From Gallibacterium trehalosifermentans (GTDB lineage: Bacteria > Pseudomonadota > Gammaproteobacteria > Enterobacterales > Pasteurellaceae), in assembly GCF_042433055.1 (NCBI RefSeq), contig NZ_JBHLWB010000002.1, forward strand, positions 62,001 to 126,000: a stretch of DNA of 64,000 bases, in the 5' to 3' direction. Below the pieces are notes generated by a model. That model was not told the origin of the DNA and made no database searches. It saw nothing but the letters and a program-made list of their open reading frames with translations. This document shows, piece after piece, positions 53,250 to 62,576 of the stretch (position 1 is its first letter; each line of letters opens with the position of its first letter). Made by a program: the position numbers and the translations under genes.

Positions 53250-54238
53250 AAGCACTCGTCCTTCGTCAATCTGACACTGAACCATTTAGCGCACAATTAG
53301 AAAATATAGATGAACATTTTATCCCAGAAGCACAGCGTGAAGGGAAGATTAAAGTGAAAGTGCATTATTCTTCTCTCAATTATAAAGATGCCTTGGCAGT
53401 TTGTGGGGTAGGAAAAATCATCAAAAATTATCCATTTATTCCTGGTATCGATTTAGTGGGTAGTGTTGCACAGAGTCAAGACCCCGATTTTAAAGTGGGC
53501 GATTTAGTGTTGATGACAGGGTTTGGTTATGGTGAAGTGCAATTTGGTGGTATGAGTGAGTATGCTTTTGTTGCGCCAGAGCATCTTATTAAATTGTCGG
53601 GTGCATTAACGGAATACAAAGCGATTGCATTAGGTACGGCAGGATTGACAGCTATGTTGTGTGTCAATGAATTGCGTCATTCTGGAGTGATGCCTGATGA
53701 TGGAGATATTGTTGTTACGGGAGCAAGTGGTGGTGTGGGATCGATAACGACCTATTTATTGCGTCAATTAGGTTATCAGGTGATTGCTATTTCAGGGAAT
53801 ACAGCTCGTTACCAATCCTTATTAAATTTAGGCGTAAAGAAAATTTATGACCGAGACCATTTTAATGAACCAAGCCGACCATTAGAGAAACAGCAATTTG
53901 CTGGCGTAATTGACACGGTGGGTGGGCAAATTTTGGCAAATTTATTGAGTAAAGTGCAATATGGTGGTTGTGTAGTCTGTTGTGGTTTAGCACAAAGCTA
54001 CCAACTCAACACAACGGTGATGCCATTTATTTTACGTCATATCCGTTTGCAAGGTGTGGATTCCGTCTATTTTCCATTGGAACAACGCAAAGCCGTGTGG
54101 CAAGAATTAGCAAAATTAGTGGCAGATGACTATCTGCAAACATTTACCCGAGAAATTTTGCTCGCTGATGTGCCTGTTTATGGACAAAAATTATTACAAC
54201 ATCAGTTATATGGTCGCACGATTGTGAAAGTTGGGTGA
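53246..54238 (+). CDS. acuI: Acrylyl-CoA reductase-like MDR oxidoreductase (AcuI/YhdH)
   Basis: A 330-residue zinc-free medium-chain dehydrogenase/reductase. N-terminal catalytic domain with SLNYKDALAVCGVGKI and PFIPGIDLVGSV. Rossmann motif VTGASGGVGSITTYLLRQLGY near residue 155. The C-terminus ...YGRTIVKVG is typical of YhdH. The family reduces acryloyl-CoA to propionyl-CoA with NADPH, a detoxifying step. It overlaps rsmD by four bases, so the pair is co-translated. Confidence 0.9.
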   Translation: MKALVLRQSDTEPFSAQLENIDEHFIPEAQREGKIKVKVHYSSLNYKDALAVCGVGKIIKNYPFIPGIDLVGSVAQSQDPDFKVGDLVLMTGFGYGEVQFGGMSEYAFVAPEHLIKLSGALTEYKAIALGTAGLTAMLCVNELRHSGVMPDDGDIVVTGASGGVGSITTYLLRQLGYQVIAISGNTARYQSLLNLGVKKIYDRDHFNEPSRPLEKQQFAGVIDTVGGQILANLLSKVQYGGCVVCCGLAQSYQLNTTVMPFILRHIRLQGVDSVYFPLEQRKAVWQELAKLVADDYLQTFTREILLADVPVYGQKLLQHQLYGRTIVKVG

Positions 54239-54281
54239 TTATTTTATTGTTCCAAATTATTCATATATGTTTTTTACCATT

Positions 54282-54703
54282 TTATTCCTGTGCCCGTTGC
54301 CGATCTTCCGCAGTTACTGAAGTTAGTTGCGCCAATTTCGGCTTCAACCACGCACCAATGCCGCTTGGTTTTGTTTTAACTGGGATTGCACATTGCTATA
54401 TTCCAAAGTTGCCAATATTTGACCTTTTTTCACATGATCGCCTGCTTCCACTAGAACAGATAAAACTTGTTGATCTTGCAATGCTGTTCCAATGGCAATT
54501 TCTTCCTTCGCTACCCATGTACCAGAAAGTTTTAGTGTTTTTGCAAAATCAATCTGTTGTGGTTTTATTACACTGATTTTCAGTGAAGAATCGTTGTTTT
54601 CGGCTGCCTGAAAAGACTGGGTATCTTGTTTCTGACACCCAGAGCAAAATAGACTGAATAAGCTCAGAAAGAGAATAATCATTCGCATGAAATTAAGTCC
54701 CAA
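54282..54703 (-). pseudogene. Frameshifted, truncated RND efflux periplasmic adaptor (AcrA/HlyD-type)
   Basis: The first part reads as a lipoprotein signal peptide with lipobox FCSGC (from the ATG at 54688). It continues into a membrane-fusion-protein start: KLSGTWVAKEEIAIGTALQDQQV, VEAGDHVKKGQILATLEYSNVQSQLKQNQAAL. The frame then stops. One frame over, the typical continuation LAQLTSVTAEDRQRAQE is readable, ended by a TAA at 54282. A frameshift near 54340 plus deletion of the rest has destroyed the gene; no RND pump gene follows. The start faces a MarR regulator that probably once controlled it. Confidence 0.8.
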
Positions 54704-54707
54704 ATAT

Positions 54708-54731
54708 TACTATATTTTCGGTATTATAGTA
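54708..54731. promoter_or_regulatory. Inverted repeat in the divergent MarR/adaptor promoter region
   Basis: TACTATA (54708-54714) and TATAGTA (54725-54731) form a 7-bp dyad spaced by ten bases, a plausible MarR operator. A 10-base direct repeat TTTTTAGGAC occurs at 54733-54742 and 54820-54829, the second copy supplying the marR ribosome site. Confidence 0.45.
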
Positions 54732-54832
54732 TTTTTTAGGACCAAATCAAGTAAATTTTAAGACTATTTTTCTTGTATTTTTGGCTTTGTAACGTTAGAA
54801 TGAAATTCATGAATGGTCATTTTTAGGACTTG

Positions 54833-55291
54833 ATGATGCGTAGCAATAATATTGATTTATTAGGAAAATATGTTAGCGAGGCTGATGCAACAATGGAAAT
54901 GTGGATAGCGAAACTTGGTTTGTCATATAACAGCTATGCGGTGTTGTATTCGTTAGCCGCGGCTGAAAATCAAGGTTTAACGCAAAAACAAATCAGCGAA
55001 GAATGGTTTTTGCCGAAACAAACCGTTTTTAATATCTGCAAAGAATTTAAAGCCAAAGGTTGGATTGAGTTTCGTGAAAGCTCAACCGACAAGCGGGAAC
55101 GTATGATGTATTTGACCGATGTAGGACAAGCCAAAGCCGAGCCTGTTTGGCAGCTTACCGATCAACTCAGTCAAAAAACTTTTGCTGTGTTAGGTAAACA
55201 AAAAACAACTCAACTTTTTGCTTTACTGCAAGAATTTAGTCGAATTTGTCAGAAGCAAATGGAAGAAATTCCTATCGAAATAGACAATTAA
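54833..55291 (+). CDS. MarR-family transcriptional regulator
   Basis: A winged-helix repressor of about 152 residues. The wing region is recognisable: GLTQKQISEEWFLPKQTVFNICKEFKAKGWIEFRESSTDKRERMMYLTDVGQA, with the DKRER wing typical of MarR. Two adjacent ATGs (54833 and 54836) follow AGGA. It is 30 bases before a membrane protein gene and divergent from the decayed efflux adaptor. The likely targets are both. Ligand unknown. Confidence 0.88.
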   Translation: MMRSNNIDLLGKYVSEADATMEMWIAKLGLSYNSYAVLYSLAAAENQGLTQKQISEEWFLPKQTVFNICKEFKAKGWIEFRESSTDKRERMMYLTDVGQAKAEPVWQLTDQLSQKTFAVLGKQKTTQLFALLQEFSRICQKQMEEIPIEIDN

Positions 55292-55321
55292 TATCTTATC
55301 TTTACTGAGTTTAAATGTGAA

Positions 55322-56197
55322 ATGATGAAACTTATCGCTCAATCAGAGCCAACGATGCTGCGTTCGCTGAAAACGATTGGTCAACAGCATAAGAAACGCT
55401 TGTTATTGACGTTTAGTTTAGTTGCGGTTGAAAATATTCTGTTCTTGATGTACCCATTGATTGGTAGTTTTGCTGTCAATGCGGTACTCAATCAGCAACT
55501 GATTTCAGCAGTGATCTATACCCTGTTGGTATTGGTCATTTGGAGTGTCGGCGCAATGCGGCGTGCCGTGGATACAAGAACTTTTACTAGAATTTATAGT
55601 GAGTTAGCCGTGCCCATTATCCTTAACCAACGAAAGAAAGGGGTAGATCTGTCCACTACCAATGCACGAGTTACGCTTTCGCGTGAGTTTGTTGATTTTT
55701 TTGAGCATCATTTGCCGATTTTAATCACATCGTTATTTTCGATTTTGGGCGCTGTGATTATGCTGTTGTGGCTTGAATTTTGGTCAGGTTTTGTGGCGTT
55801 GCTGATTATGGTGATTTTTACTGCTATGTTGCCACATTATGCCAAAGTCAATGACCATCTTTATTTTAAGCTTAATAACCGCCTTGAAAAAGAAGTAGAT
55901 TGTATTGCCCGTTCACGCCATCGTGAATTGGTGAAACATTATCATCTTATCGAAAAGTTACGTGTATTGATTTCCAATCGTGAAGCATTTGGTTATCTGA
56001 TGATTGGTTGTTCAATGGCAATTTTATTTAGTGTTACATTAACCATATTGACGCATAAATCTGGTGTAACAGCAGGACATATTTATGCTGTCATTACCTA
56101 TTTATGGACATTTGCTATTAGCTTAGATGATGCACCTCAGTTGGTGGAAGAGTTGTCCAAATTAAAAGATATTGGACAGCGTGTGGGGCTGGAATAA
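55322..56197 (+). CDS. ABC-transporter-like six-transmembrane protein without ATPase domain
   Basis: A 291-residue membrane protein with about six hydrophobic segments (near residues 28-50, 60-80, 130-150, 155-175, 225-245 and 255-275). It resembles the transmembrane domain of ABC exporters (IYSELAVPIILNQRKKGVDLSTTNARVTLSREFVDFFEHHLPIL), the short family annotated as 'ABC transporter six-transmembrane domain'. No Walker motifs are present and no ATPase gene adjoins, so the energy source or function is unclear. It follows a MarR gene, probably in one operon. A role in drug or metabolite efflux is only suggested by context. Confidence 0.75.
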   Translation: MMKLIAQSEPTMLRSLKTIGQQHKKRLLLTFSLVAVENILFLMYPLIGSFAVNAVLNQQLISAVIYTLLVLVIWSVGAMRRAVDTRTFTRIYSELAVPIILNQRKKGVDLSTTNARVTLSREFVDFFEHHLPILITSLFSILGAVIMLLWLEFWSGFVALLIMVIFTAMLPHYAKVNDHLYFKLNNRLEKEVDCIARSRHRELVKHYHLIEKLRVLISNREAFGYLMIGCSMAILFSVTLTILTHKSGVTAGHIYAVITYLWTFAISLDDAPQLVEELSKLKDIGQRVGLE

Positions 56198-56268
56198 GAT
56201 AAACTGATATATGACTAGCAAAATTTAATGAAAAGTTTAATCAATTAAATTGTTTATCATATCTGAAA

Positions 56269-56303
56269 GGCTTAATTGAGACACAATTAAGCCAATTTTT
56301 TTC
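56269..56303 (+). terminator. Terminator after the MarR/ABC-like operon
   Basis: GGCTTAATTG (56269-56278) and CAATTAAGCC (56284-56293) form a perfect 10-bp stem with a five-base loop, followed by AATTTTTTT. The reverse direction lacks an equal T run. Confidence 0.85.
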
Positions 56304-56311
56304 TATTCAAT

Positions 56312-56965
56312 TTAAAACTCTGCTGGACAAGAAAAAGTCATTACTTCTTTCGTAATTGGGTGAGTGATGGTTAAACTCTCGGCGTGTAAGCAAAGGCGAG
56401 ATGCCATTGCTTTTACTTGTGGTGGTGAATAGAACTTATCTCCTAAAATGGGGTGTCCTAATGCCAGCATATGTACGCGTAATTGGTGAGAGCGACCTGT
56501 AATGGGGGTCAGTTTTACACGAGTAGTGTTATTTGGATAACGAGCGAGGACTTCGTAATGTGTTGTCGCTTTTTTCCCAACAATAAAATCAATACGTTGA
56601 CGAGGGCGGTTTTCCCAATCACAGATCAATGGTAAATCAATTTGCCCCTGATCTTGTTCAAGATGTCCCCATACTAATGCTTGATAGAATTTTTTCGGTT
56701 CACGATCACGAAATTGGCGTTTTAACTCTTTTTCTGCTGCTTTGGATAGGGCAAAGAGCAATATGCCGCTGGTTGCCATATCTAAACGATGAGCGGGTTC
56801 AGTAAAACCAAATTTTGCCGCAACACGGGTCGTCGCACTATCTTGATATTGCGGTTGATTGCCAGGAACGGACAATAAGCCGCTTTGTTTATTAATCACG
56901 GCAATATGATTATCTTGATAGAGAATATGTAAACCTTCTGGTGGTTGGTAATCAATTAATGCCAT
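56312..56965 (-). CDS. rluA: Dual-specificity 23S rRNA/tRNA pseudouridine synthase RluA
   Basis: Forms pseudouridine at 23S position 746 and tRNA position 32. 217 residues (E. coli 219). The catalytic Asp lies in HRLDMATSGILLFAL near residue 64. KKFYQALVWG, ITGRSHQLRVHM and GHPILGDKFY follow as in RluA. It lies three bases after rapA and is probably co-transcribed, as in E. coli. Confidence 0.95.
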   Translation of the reverse strand: MALIDYQPPEGLHILYQDNHIAVINKQSGLLSVPGNQPQYQDSATTRVAAKFGFTEPAHRLDMATSGILLFALSKAAEKELKRQFRDREPKKFYQALVWGHLEQDQGQIDLPLICDWENRPRQRIDFIVGKKATTHYEVLARYPNNTTRVKLTPITGRSHQLRVHMLALGHPILGDKFYSPPQVKAMASRLCLHAESLTITHPITKEVMTFSCPAEF

Positions 56966-56968
56966 ACG

Positions 56969-59887
56969 TTACTCTTTGTTACTAATAATGACGCGTAAGC
57001 TATCTAAACGCCAACTTGCAGCATTGAGTTGCTGTAAGGATTGTTCGATCAGCTGTTCTAGCTGAGTAATTTCGTCAGGGCGAATATTCTTATTCACAGC
57101 TTGCAAGGCGGTTAAACGATTTAATTCTGCATATAATGTTTTATCTGCATTCTCGATTGCTTGTTGGATGATTTCATTGGCTTGTGGTGCAATGAGCTCT
57201 TGTGAGTGCTTAATTAAACGCTCAACATCTGCTTTTGTCATTTTAACCATTTTATTCGCCACATTTTTATTAATTGGTTTCAGCTGTTTTTCTAATCCTT
57301 TGAATGAAACCTGTGGCGCAAGATTATTCCCTTTAATATCCAATAATAAACGTACTGGTGTTGGTGGCAAGAAGCGAGTTAATTGTAATGATTTCGGTGC
57401 CTGTGCTTCGACTACATAGATTAACTCAAGTAATAATGTGCCTGCGGGTAAACCTTTATGTGGTAACAGGCTTACAGCCGTTTTACCAATATCACCAGAG
57501 GTAATTAAATCAATACCGTTGCGAACCATAGGATGATCCCAAGTGAGGAATTCTACATCTTCACGAGCTAAAGCGAGTTGACGATTAAAGGTAACGGTAG
57601 ATCCCTCTTCTTTTAAACCTGGGAAATCAGGGACAAGCATATGTCCTGTTGGTTGAATAACAATGGAATCTTCACCTAAATCCTCTTGTTCTAAACCGAT
57701 GACATCAAATAGATTTAAGCAGAAATTAACTAAGTCAACTTGACCATCTTGTTGTTCAATATCGGCTGCAAGTTGTTGGGCAGCTTCGCCGCCATTAGAA
57801 TTTAATTCTAAGAGGCGATCTCGCCCTTGTTCTAATTCTTGTTGTAACGTTGCTTTATCTTTGGCAACTGCTTCAATAAAGTGCTTAAATTCCTCAAGAT
57901 TAATGTCTGGATTATTCAAGAAAGTTTGTAATTGTTTGCCATATTTCGCAAATAAAGTTGCTCCCATTGGACAGGTTTGTTCAAATGCTCCAAGCCCCTG
58001 TTGATACCAATCCATGAGAACCATTTGTGCAGTATTGTTGAAATAAGGAACGTAAATTTGAATATCTTTATGTTGCCCAATACGATCCAAACGACCAATA
58101 GATTGTTCTAATACATCAGGATTGAGGGGGAGATTAAACAATACTAACCGACTGGCAAACTGGAAGTTTCGCCCTTCAGAACCAATGCTAGAACTAAGTA
58201 AAACTTTTGCGCCCTCTTCTTGTTGTGCAAAATAAGCGGCAGCGCGATCACGTTCGACAATGGACATTTTTTCGTGGAATACTGCGGATCGAATTCCCTC
58301 TTTTTCACGCAGAATTTTTTCCAGTTGTAGTACGGTGCTGGTTTGCTGACAGATAACTAATACTTTCTCTTGAGTATGATTCTTTAAAAAGGTAAATAAC
58401 CATTCAATACGAGGGTCAAATTCCCACCATGCTGCATCGTGATTGAATTGTTGGAAAATCATCTCTGGGTACAACGTATCTTGGTTGTTGTTTTGATTCA
58501 GTAAGTTGGCTACCTTTTGTGCGTTAGCATACTGTTTCGGTAATTCTAATTTAACCTGATGCAAAATACGTTTTGGGAAGCCTTTAACCGCTTGGCGGGT
58601 ATTACGGAATAACAAACGACTTGTCCCATGACGGTCAACCAAATTTGCCATAAGTTCGTTTTTTGCTTCACGAACTTGTTCTTGATGACTGTTGACACCA
58701 TTAATGATCCGAAGTAATGGTTCGATATCTTGTTCAGATAATAATTCTGTAAGGGTATTTTGTTCGTCGTTAGTTAATTTATGATCAGATAGCAAACTAT
58801 TCACGGCATCAGCGACAGGACGATAGTGAGCTTGCTCATCAACAAAGGCTTGATAGTCATAGAAACGGTTTGGATCTAACAGACGTAAACGTGCAAAATG
58901 ACTTTCCTGTCCTAGTTGTTCAGGGGTTGCGGTTAAAAGTAAAACGGAAGCTGTTTGTATGGCTAATTTTTCGACAAATGAATAGGCTTCACTCGGTGCA
59001 TCAACGTGCCATTGTAAATGGTGGGCTTCATCGACAATGAGCATATCCCATTGTGCGTTAATCGCCTCTTGCATTCGATTCGGCTGCGTGATCAACCAAT
59101 CTAATGAACAAATTACTAACGACTCACTTTCAAATGGGTTGATGTTGATACTATGCCCATCTTCATCTTTGCGATCGAAATCTTGGCAACGTTCTTCATC
59201 AAAGAGTGAAAAGTTGAGATTAAATCGGCGTAACATCTCAACTAGCCATTGGTGCTGTAATGTTTCAGGAACTAAAATTAAGACACGCTCAACACGTCCA
59301 GAGAAAAGTTGTTGTTGTAAAATCAATCCTGCTTCTAATGTTTTTCCTAAACCAACTTCATCAGCAAGTAAGACTCGAGGTGATAAACGGCGCCCAACTT
59401 CTTGTGCAATATGTAATTGATGTGGAATTAAACTTGCACGGGTACCACGCAAACCTCGCAATGGTGATTGAAATTGTTGCTGTTGATGTTGTAATGCGTG
59501 ATAGCGTAATGAAAAACGATCATTACGATCAATTTGAGCAGAAAAGAGACGATCTTGCGGTTTGCTAAACGTAATGTGATGAGCAAGATCTAATTCTTTG
59601 ATCACTACCTCTTCATTGGAGGTTAGATTCTTTACCAAATACAAGGCAACGCTGTGATTTTCCATTACTTCAAGGACTTCTGCTTGCCACCCTTCATGAT
59701 GATTAATAATGTCGCCTACTTGAAATAACACACGTGTCATTGGGGCGGCAGCAACAGAATAAACTCGGGTTTCATCTGCGGCAGGAAATAAAAAAGTAAC
59801 AGTTCGATTATCAACTGCGGTAACTAAGCCCAATCCTAGGTTATTTTCGCTTTCACTAATCCAACGTTGTCCAATGGTAAATGACAT
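56969..59887 (-). CDS. rapA: RNA polymerase-associated helicase-like protein RapA
   Basis: Swi2/Snf2 ATPase that recycles RNA polymerase. 972 residues (E. coli 968). Two N-terminal Tudor-like domains, then motif I LLADEVGLGKTLEAG, DEAHH (motif II), LLTATPEQLG, and in the second lobe SSIGSEGRNFQFAS and RLDRIGQ. The ATG at 59887 gives MSFTIGQRWISESE, matching the family; an upstream in-frame ATG adds 11 unrelated residues. Operon with rluA. Confidence 0.97.
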   Translation of the reverse strand: MSFTIGQRWISESENNLGLGLVTAVDNRTVTFLFPAADETRVYSVAAAPMTRVLFQVGDIINHHEGWQAEVLEVMENHSVALYLVKNLTSNEEVVIKELDLAHHITFSKPQDRLFSAQIDRNDRFSLRYHALQHQQQQFQSPLRGLRGTRASLIPHQLHIAQEVGRRLSPRVLLADEVGLGKTLEAGLILQQQLFSGRVERVLILVPETLQHQWLVEMLRRFNLNFSLFDEERCQDFDRKDEDGHSININPFESESLVICSLDWLITQPNRMQEAINAQWDMLIVDEAHHLQWHVDAPSEAYSFVEKLAIQTASVLLLTATPEQLGQESHFARLRLLDPNRFYDYQAFVDEQAHYRPVADAVNSLLSDHKLTNDEQNTLTELLSEQDIEPLLRIINGVNSHQEQVREAKNELMANLVDRHGTSRLLFRNTRQAVKGFPKRILHQVKLELPKQYANAQKVANLLNQNNNQDTLYPEMIFQQFNHDAAWWEFDPRIEWLFTFLKNHTQEKVLVICQQTSTVLQLEKILREKEGIRSAVFHEKMSIVERDRAAAYFAQQEEGAKVLLSSSIGSEGRNFQFASRLVLFNLPLNPDVLEQSIGRLDRIGQHKDIQIYVPYFNNTAQMVLMDWYQQGLGAFEQTCPMGATLFAKYGKQLQTFLNNPDINLEEFKHFIEAVAKDKATLQQELEQGRDRLLELNSNGGEAAQQLAADIEQQDGQVDLVNFCLNLFDVIGLEQEDLGEDSIVIQPTGHMLVPDFPGLKEEGSTVTFNRQLALAREDVEFLTWDHPMVRNGIDLITSGDIGKTAVSLLPHKGLPAGTLLLELIYVVEAQAPKSLQLTRFLPPTPVRLLLDIKGNNLAPQVSFKGLEKQLKPINKNVANKMVKMTKADVERLIKHSQELIAPQANEIIQQAIENADKTLYAELNRLTALQAVNKNIRPDEITQLEQLIEQSLQQLNAASWRLDSLRVIISNKE

Positions 59888-60274
59888 AGTTTGTATTCTT
59901 CTCTTATCTGTTCTGAGCAATCGTAAAAATAAGGGCGGATTTTACTCTGAATAAGATGGAAAGCCAAAGGATTTACATGATTTTTAATGTTTTATTTGGA
60001 GTAGTTAAATGATTTATTTTTTCACTCAAATGGCGATTTAGGTTTCAGCCTAGTGTCTTGCTATACCTCATTTTGTTAAGATTTTCCGAGCGACAAAAGC
60101 GGATTTTCTGTGAAAAATTAGATGTTTTTGCCTGAAAATCTTTCCTATATTTTGGCAGCTTATCAGAAACTCTTTGAGTATCTTACTTAAATCTAGATTA
60201 GTCAGCAGTCTAAACGCTTATTCTTGTTGAATAAGCGTTTTTGTTACTTCATTAATGTAGGCTTTGTTACTTCA
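59888..60274. other. 387-base gap between rapA and hslO
   Basis: No gene was found. It holds the rapA promoter region, a terminator-like hairpin at 60212-60245 and a 23-bp tandem duplication at its right edge. GCGGATTTT occurs twice (near 59933 and 60099). The remainder is AT-rich with no clear structure. Confidence 0.6.
60212..60245. terminator. Terminator-like hairpin downstream of hslO
   Basis: AAACGCTTATTC (60212-60223) and GAATAAGCGTTT (60229-60240) form a perfect 12-bp stem with a five-base loop. The T run is better on the plus side; on the minus strand, where hslO ends, only TTT follows. Confidence 0.65.
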
Positions 60275-60288
60275 TTAATGTAGGCTTT
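60243..60288. repeat. 23-bp tandem duplication at the 3' end of hslO
   Basis: GTTACTTCATTAATGTAGGC plus TTT occurs at 60243-60265 and again, identically, at 60266-60288. The right copy contains the last codons and stop of hslO; the left copy lies just after the stop. Confidence 0.95.
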
Positions 60289-61150
60289 GTTGCTTAATTT
60301 CTCTTACTTTTTGTTCAGTGAAAATATAGTGTTTACCACAACATTCACACTGCATATCTAATTCTGGTTTTTCTGCAAAAATCTCAGTAATTTCTTCTTC
60401 TGAAAGTAAGCTGATTGCGCCTGCGGAACGTTCTTCAGAACAACCACAGAAAAATTCTGTGGTGTGTGGTGGGTAAATTTCTACCGTTTCTTCGTGATAT
60501 AAACGATATAACATCTCTTCTGCGGTCAAGCCAAATAACTCTTCGTCTTTTACCGTTGCGGTTAAGGTGGCAAGATGATCAAAGTCATCAGGTGAGCCTT
60601 GTCCATCAGGCATAATTTGTAACAACATACCAGCAGCAACGGCTTCACCTTGATATTCCCCAAAATGAATAAATAGTTTGGTTTGCAACTGTTCAGAACG
60701 AATAAAGTAATCTTCTAAGCATTCAGTAATAGTTGGTTTATCTAATGCGATGACACCTTGATAACGTTCTCCCTCTTCGGGAATGATAGAGATAACTAAC
60801 ACGGCTTTTCCAACCATATCAGAGAGACGCATTTGATCCGTAATGTCGCCTTGTACACGAGCTAATGCTCGTAATTGTTGCTGATCATTACCATTAACTA
60901 ACGCTAATCTTAAAGGTCCATCACCTTGGATTTGTACGGTAATATTTCCTTTAAATTTTAAGGTGGCGGTCAATAAGCTGGTTGCCACCAGTAATTCACC
61001 TAGCAGATTTTGTACTTTACGTGGGTAGTGATGGGTATTGAGAGTTTCAGTAAATGTCTTATTTAAGCGAACCCATTCACCACGTACCGCACGATTGTTA
61101 AATAAAAAACGATAAAGTTTATCGTTGTCTTGTGTATAAGTCTTTGCCAT
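60275..61150 (-). CDS. hslO: Redox-regulated chaperone Hsp33
   Basis: Cytoplasmic holdase activated by oxidation and heat. 291 residues. N-terminal domain begins MAKTYTQDNDKLYRFLF. The C-terminal zinc switch has CGC (FFCGCSEE) and CECC (MQCECCGKH), the C-x-C...C-x2-C pattern. A longer in-frame start lies ten codons upstream; GAGG before the ATG at 61150 supports the chosen one. The stop lies within a 23-bp tandem duplication. Confidence 0.96.
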   Translation of the reverse strand: MAKTYTQDNDKLYRFLFNNRAVRGEWVRLNKTFTETLNTHHYPRKVQNLLGELLVATSLLTATLKFKGNITVQIQGDGPLRLALVNGNDQQQLRALARVQGDITDQMRLSDMVGKAVLVISIIPEEGERYQGVIALDKPTITECLEDYFIRSEQLQTKLFIHFGEYQGEAVAAGMLLQIMPDGQGSPDDFDHLATLTATVKDEELFGLTAEEMLYRLYHEETVEIYPPHTTEFFCGCSEERSAGAISLLSEEEITEIFAEKPELDMQCECCGKHYIFTEQKVREIKQQSLH

Positions 61151-61214
61151 AAAGTTGTACCTCAAAAAAATCTTTCCCAATATAAGGATAGGTTTTAGAT
61201 TTACAAGAGATTGA

Positions 61215-62390
61215 TTAGTGATTTTTCGTTATCTGTTTTAAAGTAAAGAAGCCTAAAATGGCTGATAATATAGATGCTGTTAAGATCCCAATTCTTGCCA
61301 GAATATTGAGTTCGTGTGCATCTTGTTCAAAGGCTAAACCTGATAAGAACATAGACATCGTAAATCCAATACCACATAACAGTGAAACGGCAAAAATATG
61401 TCGGAAATAAACTCCCTCAGGTAGCTTAGTTAATTTTAATTTGACTGAGAGATAGCTAAAGCCAAATACGCCCACAGGCTTACCAATCAGTAGTCCAAGT
61501 AATACGGCAAATGGTAGTGGTGAGATTAACGTTTGCCAATCAACACCTTGAAATGAAATACCAGCATTAGCAAAAGCAAATAACGGTAAAATCATAAATG
61601 TTACCCAAGGAGCAAGAGCGTGTTCTACTCTATGAACTAAATTTTCGCCGTTATTTGCTTGGAGGGGAATGGCAAAACCGATAATCACGCCAGCCAAGGT
61701 GGCATGTACTCCAGATTTTAATACGCACACCCATAAAATAATGCCAACTACGCCGTAAGGTGTCAGTGAGCTCACTTTGTAATGATTCAATAAGAATAAA
61801 ATAAGAATAGAGCAACTCGCACCAATTAGCGCCACTGAACCTAATTCACTAGAGAAGAAAAGGGCTATGACGATAATGGCACCTAAGTCGTCAATAATGG
61901 CTAGGGCTAAAAGGAAGATTTTTAACGGTAAAGGAACATTTTTACCGACCAATGCCATAATACCTAGTGCGAATGCAATATCGGTTGCCATCGGGATCGC
62001 CCAACCTTTACTAAGTTCAGGCGAAGCTGAAGTGGCGAAATAGAAAAAGAGTGCAGGAACGATCATTCCACCTAAAGCAGCAATAGCAGGAAATAATGCA
62101 GTTTTATAATTTGATAGAGATCCTGTAAAAAGTTCTTTTTTCACTTCTAAACCAATGGATAAAAAGAAAATAGCCATTAAGCCATCATTAATCCAAAGTA
62201 ATAACGGTTTGTGTAAACGAAACTCACCAAATTGGAATGCTACTGTTGTTTGCAGAAAGGCTTGGTAAAATTGTGCTGTAGCTGTGAGATTAGCGAACAT
62301 AATGGCTAAAAAAGTTGCAAATAATAGTAGGATACCGCCAGCAGGTTCACTTGTTATAAATTGTTTTAGTCGTTGTGATAGTTGTTGCAT
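61215..62390 (-). CDS. nhaA: Na+/H+ antiporter NhaA
   Basis: Inner-membrane antiporter for sodium and pH homeostasis. 391 residues (E. coli 388). Family landmarks: WINDGLMAIFFLSIGLEVKKE, PMATDIAFALGIMALVG and LALAIIDDLGAIIVIALF, the last with the paired ion-binding Asp residues. GIGFTMSMFLSGLAF lies near the C-terminus. An in-frame ATG four codons upstream exists; GGGAG before the ATG at 62390 favours the shorter start. Monocistronic. Confidence 0.96.
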   Translation of the reverse strand: MQQLSQRLKQFITSEPAGGILLLFATFLAIMFANLTATAQFYQAFLQTTVAFQFGEFRLHKPLLLWINDGLMAIFFLSIGLEVKKELFTGSLSNYKTALFPAIAALGGMIVPALFFYFATSASPELSKGWAIPMATDIAFALGIMALVGKNVPLPLKIFLLALAIIDDLGAIIVIALFFSSELGSVALIGASCSILILFLLNHYKVSSLTPYGVVGIILWVCVLKSGVHATLAGVIIGFAIPLQANNGENLVHRVEHALAPWVTFMILPLFAFANAGISFQGVDWQTLISPLPFAVLLGLLIGKPVGVFGFSYLSVKLKLTKLPEGVYFRHIFAVSLLCGIGFTMSMFLSGLAFEQDAHELNILARIGILTASILSAILGFFTLKQITKNH

Positions 62391-62576
62391 AAAGACTCCC
62401 AAAAGCCAAAAGAAATATAAATAAAAAATAATGTGATAATAGATTAGCTTGAGATTGTATTGTCTAAACGTATAGCTAGTTTATTTAAGTAAGAAAATAG
62501 TTATACCATATTCTAGCAATGGTGTTTGTGTTATTTGCTATTACCACCTAGCAATAGCTAAGTGGTTAAGTCTTAA

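Noticed and set aside
54235..54576. Plus-strand reading frame of 113 codons just after acuI
   Set aside because: It is antisense to the decayed RND adaptor, whose readable motifs are on the minus strand. The plus-strand product has no recognisable features.
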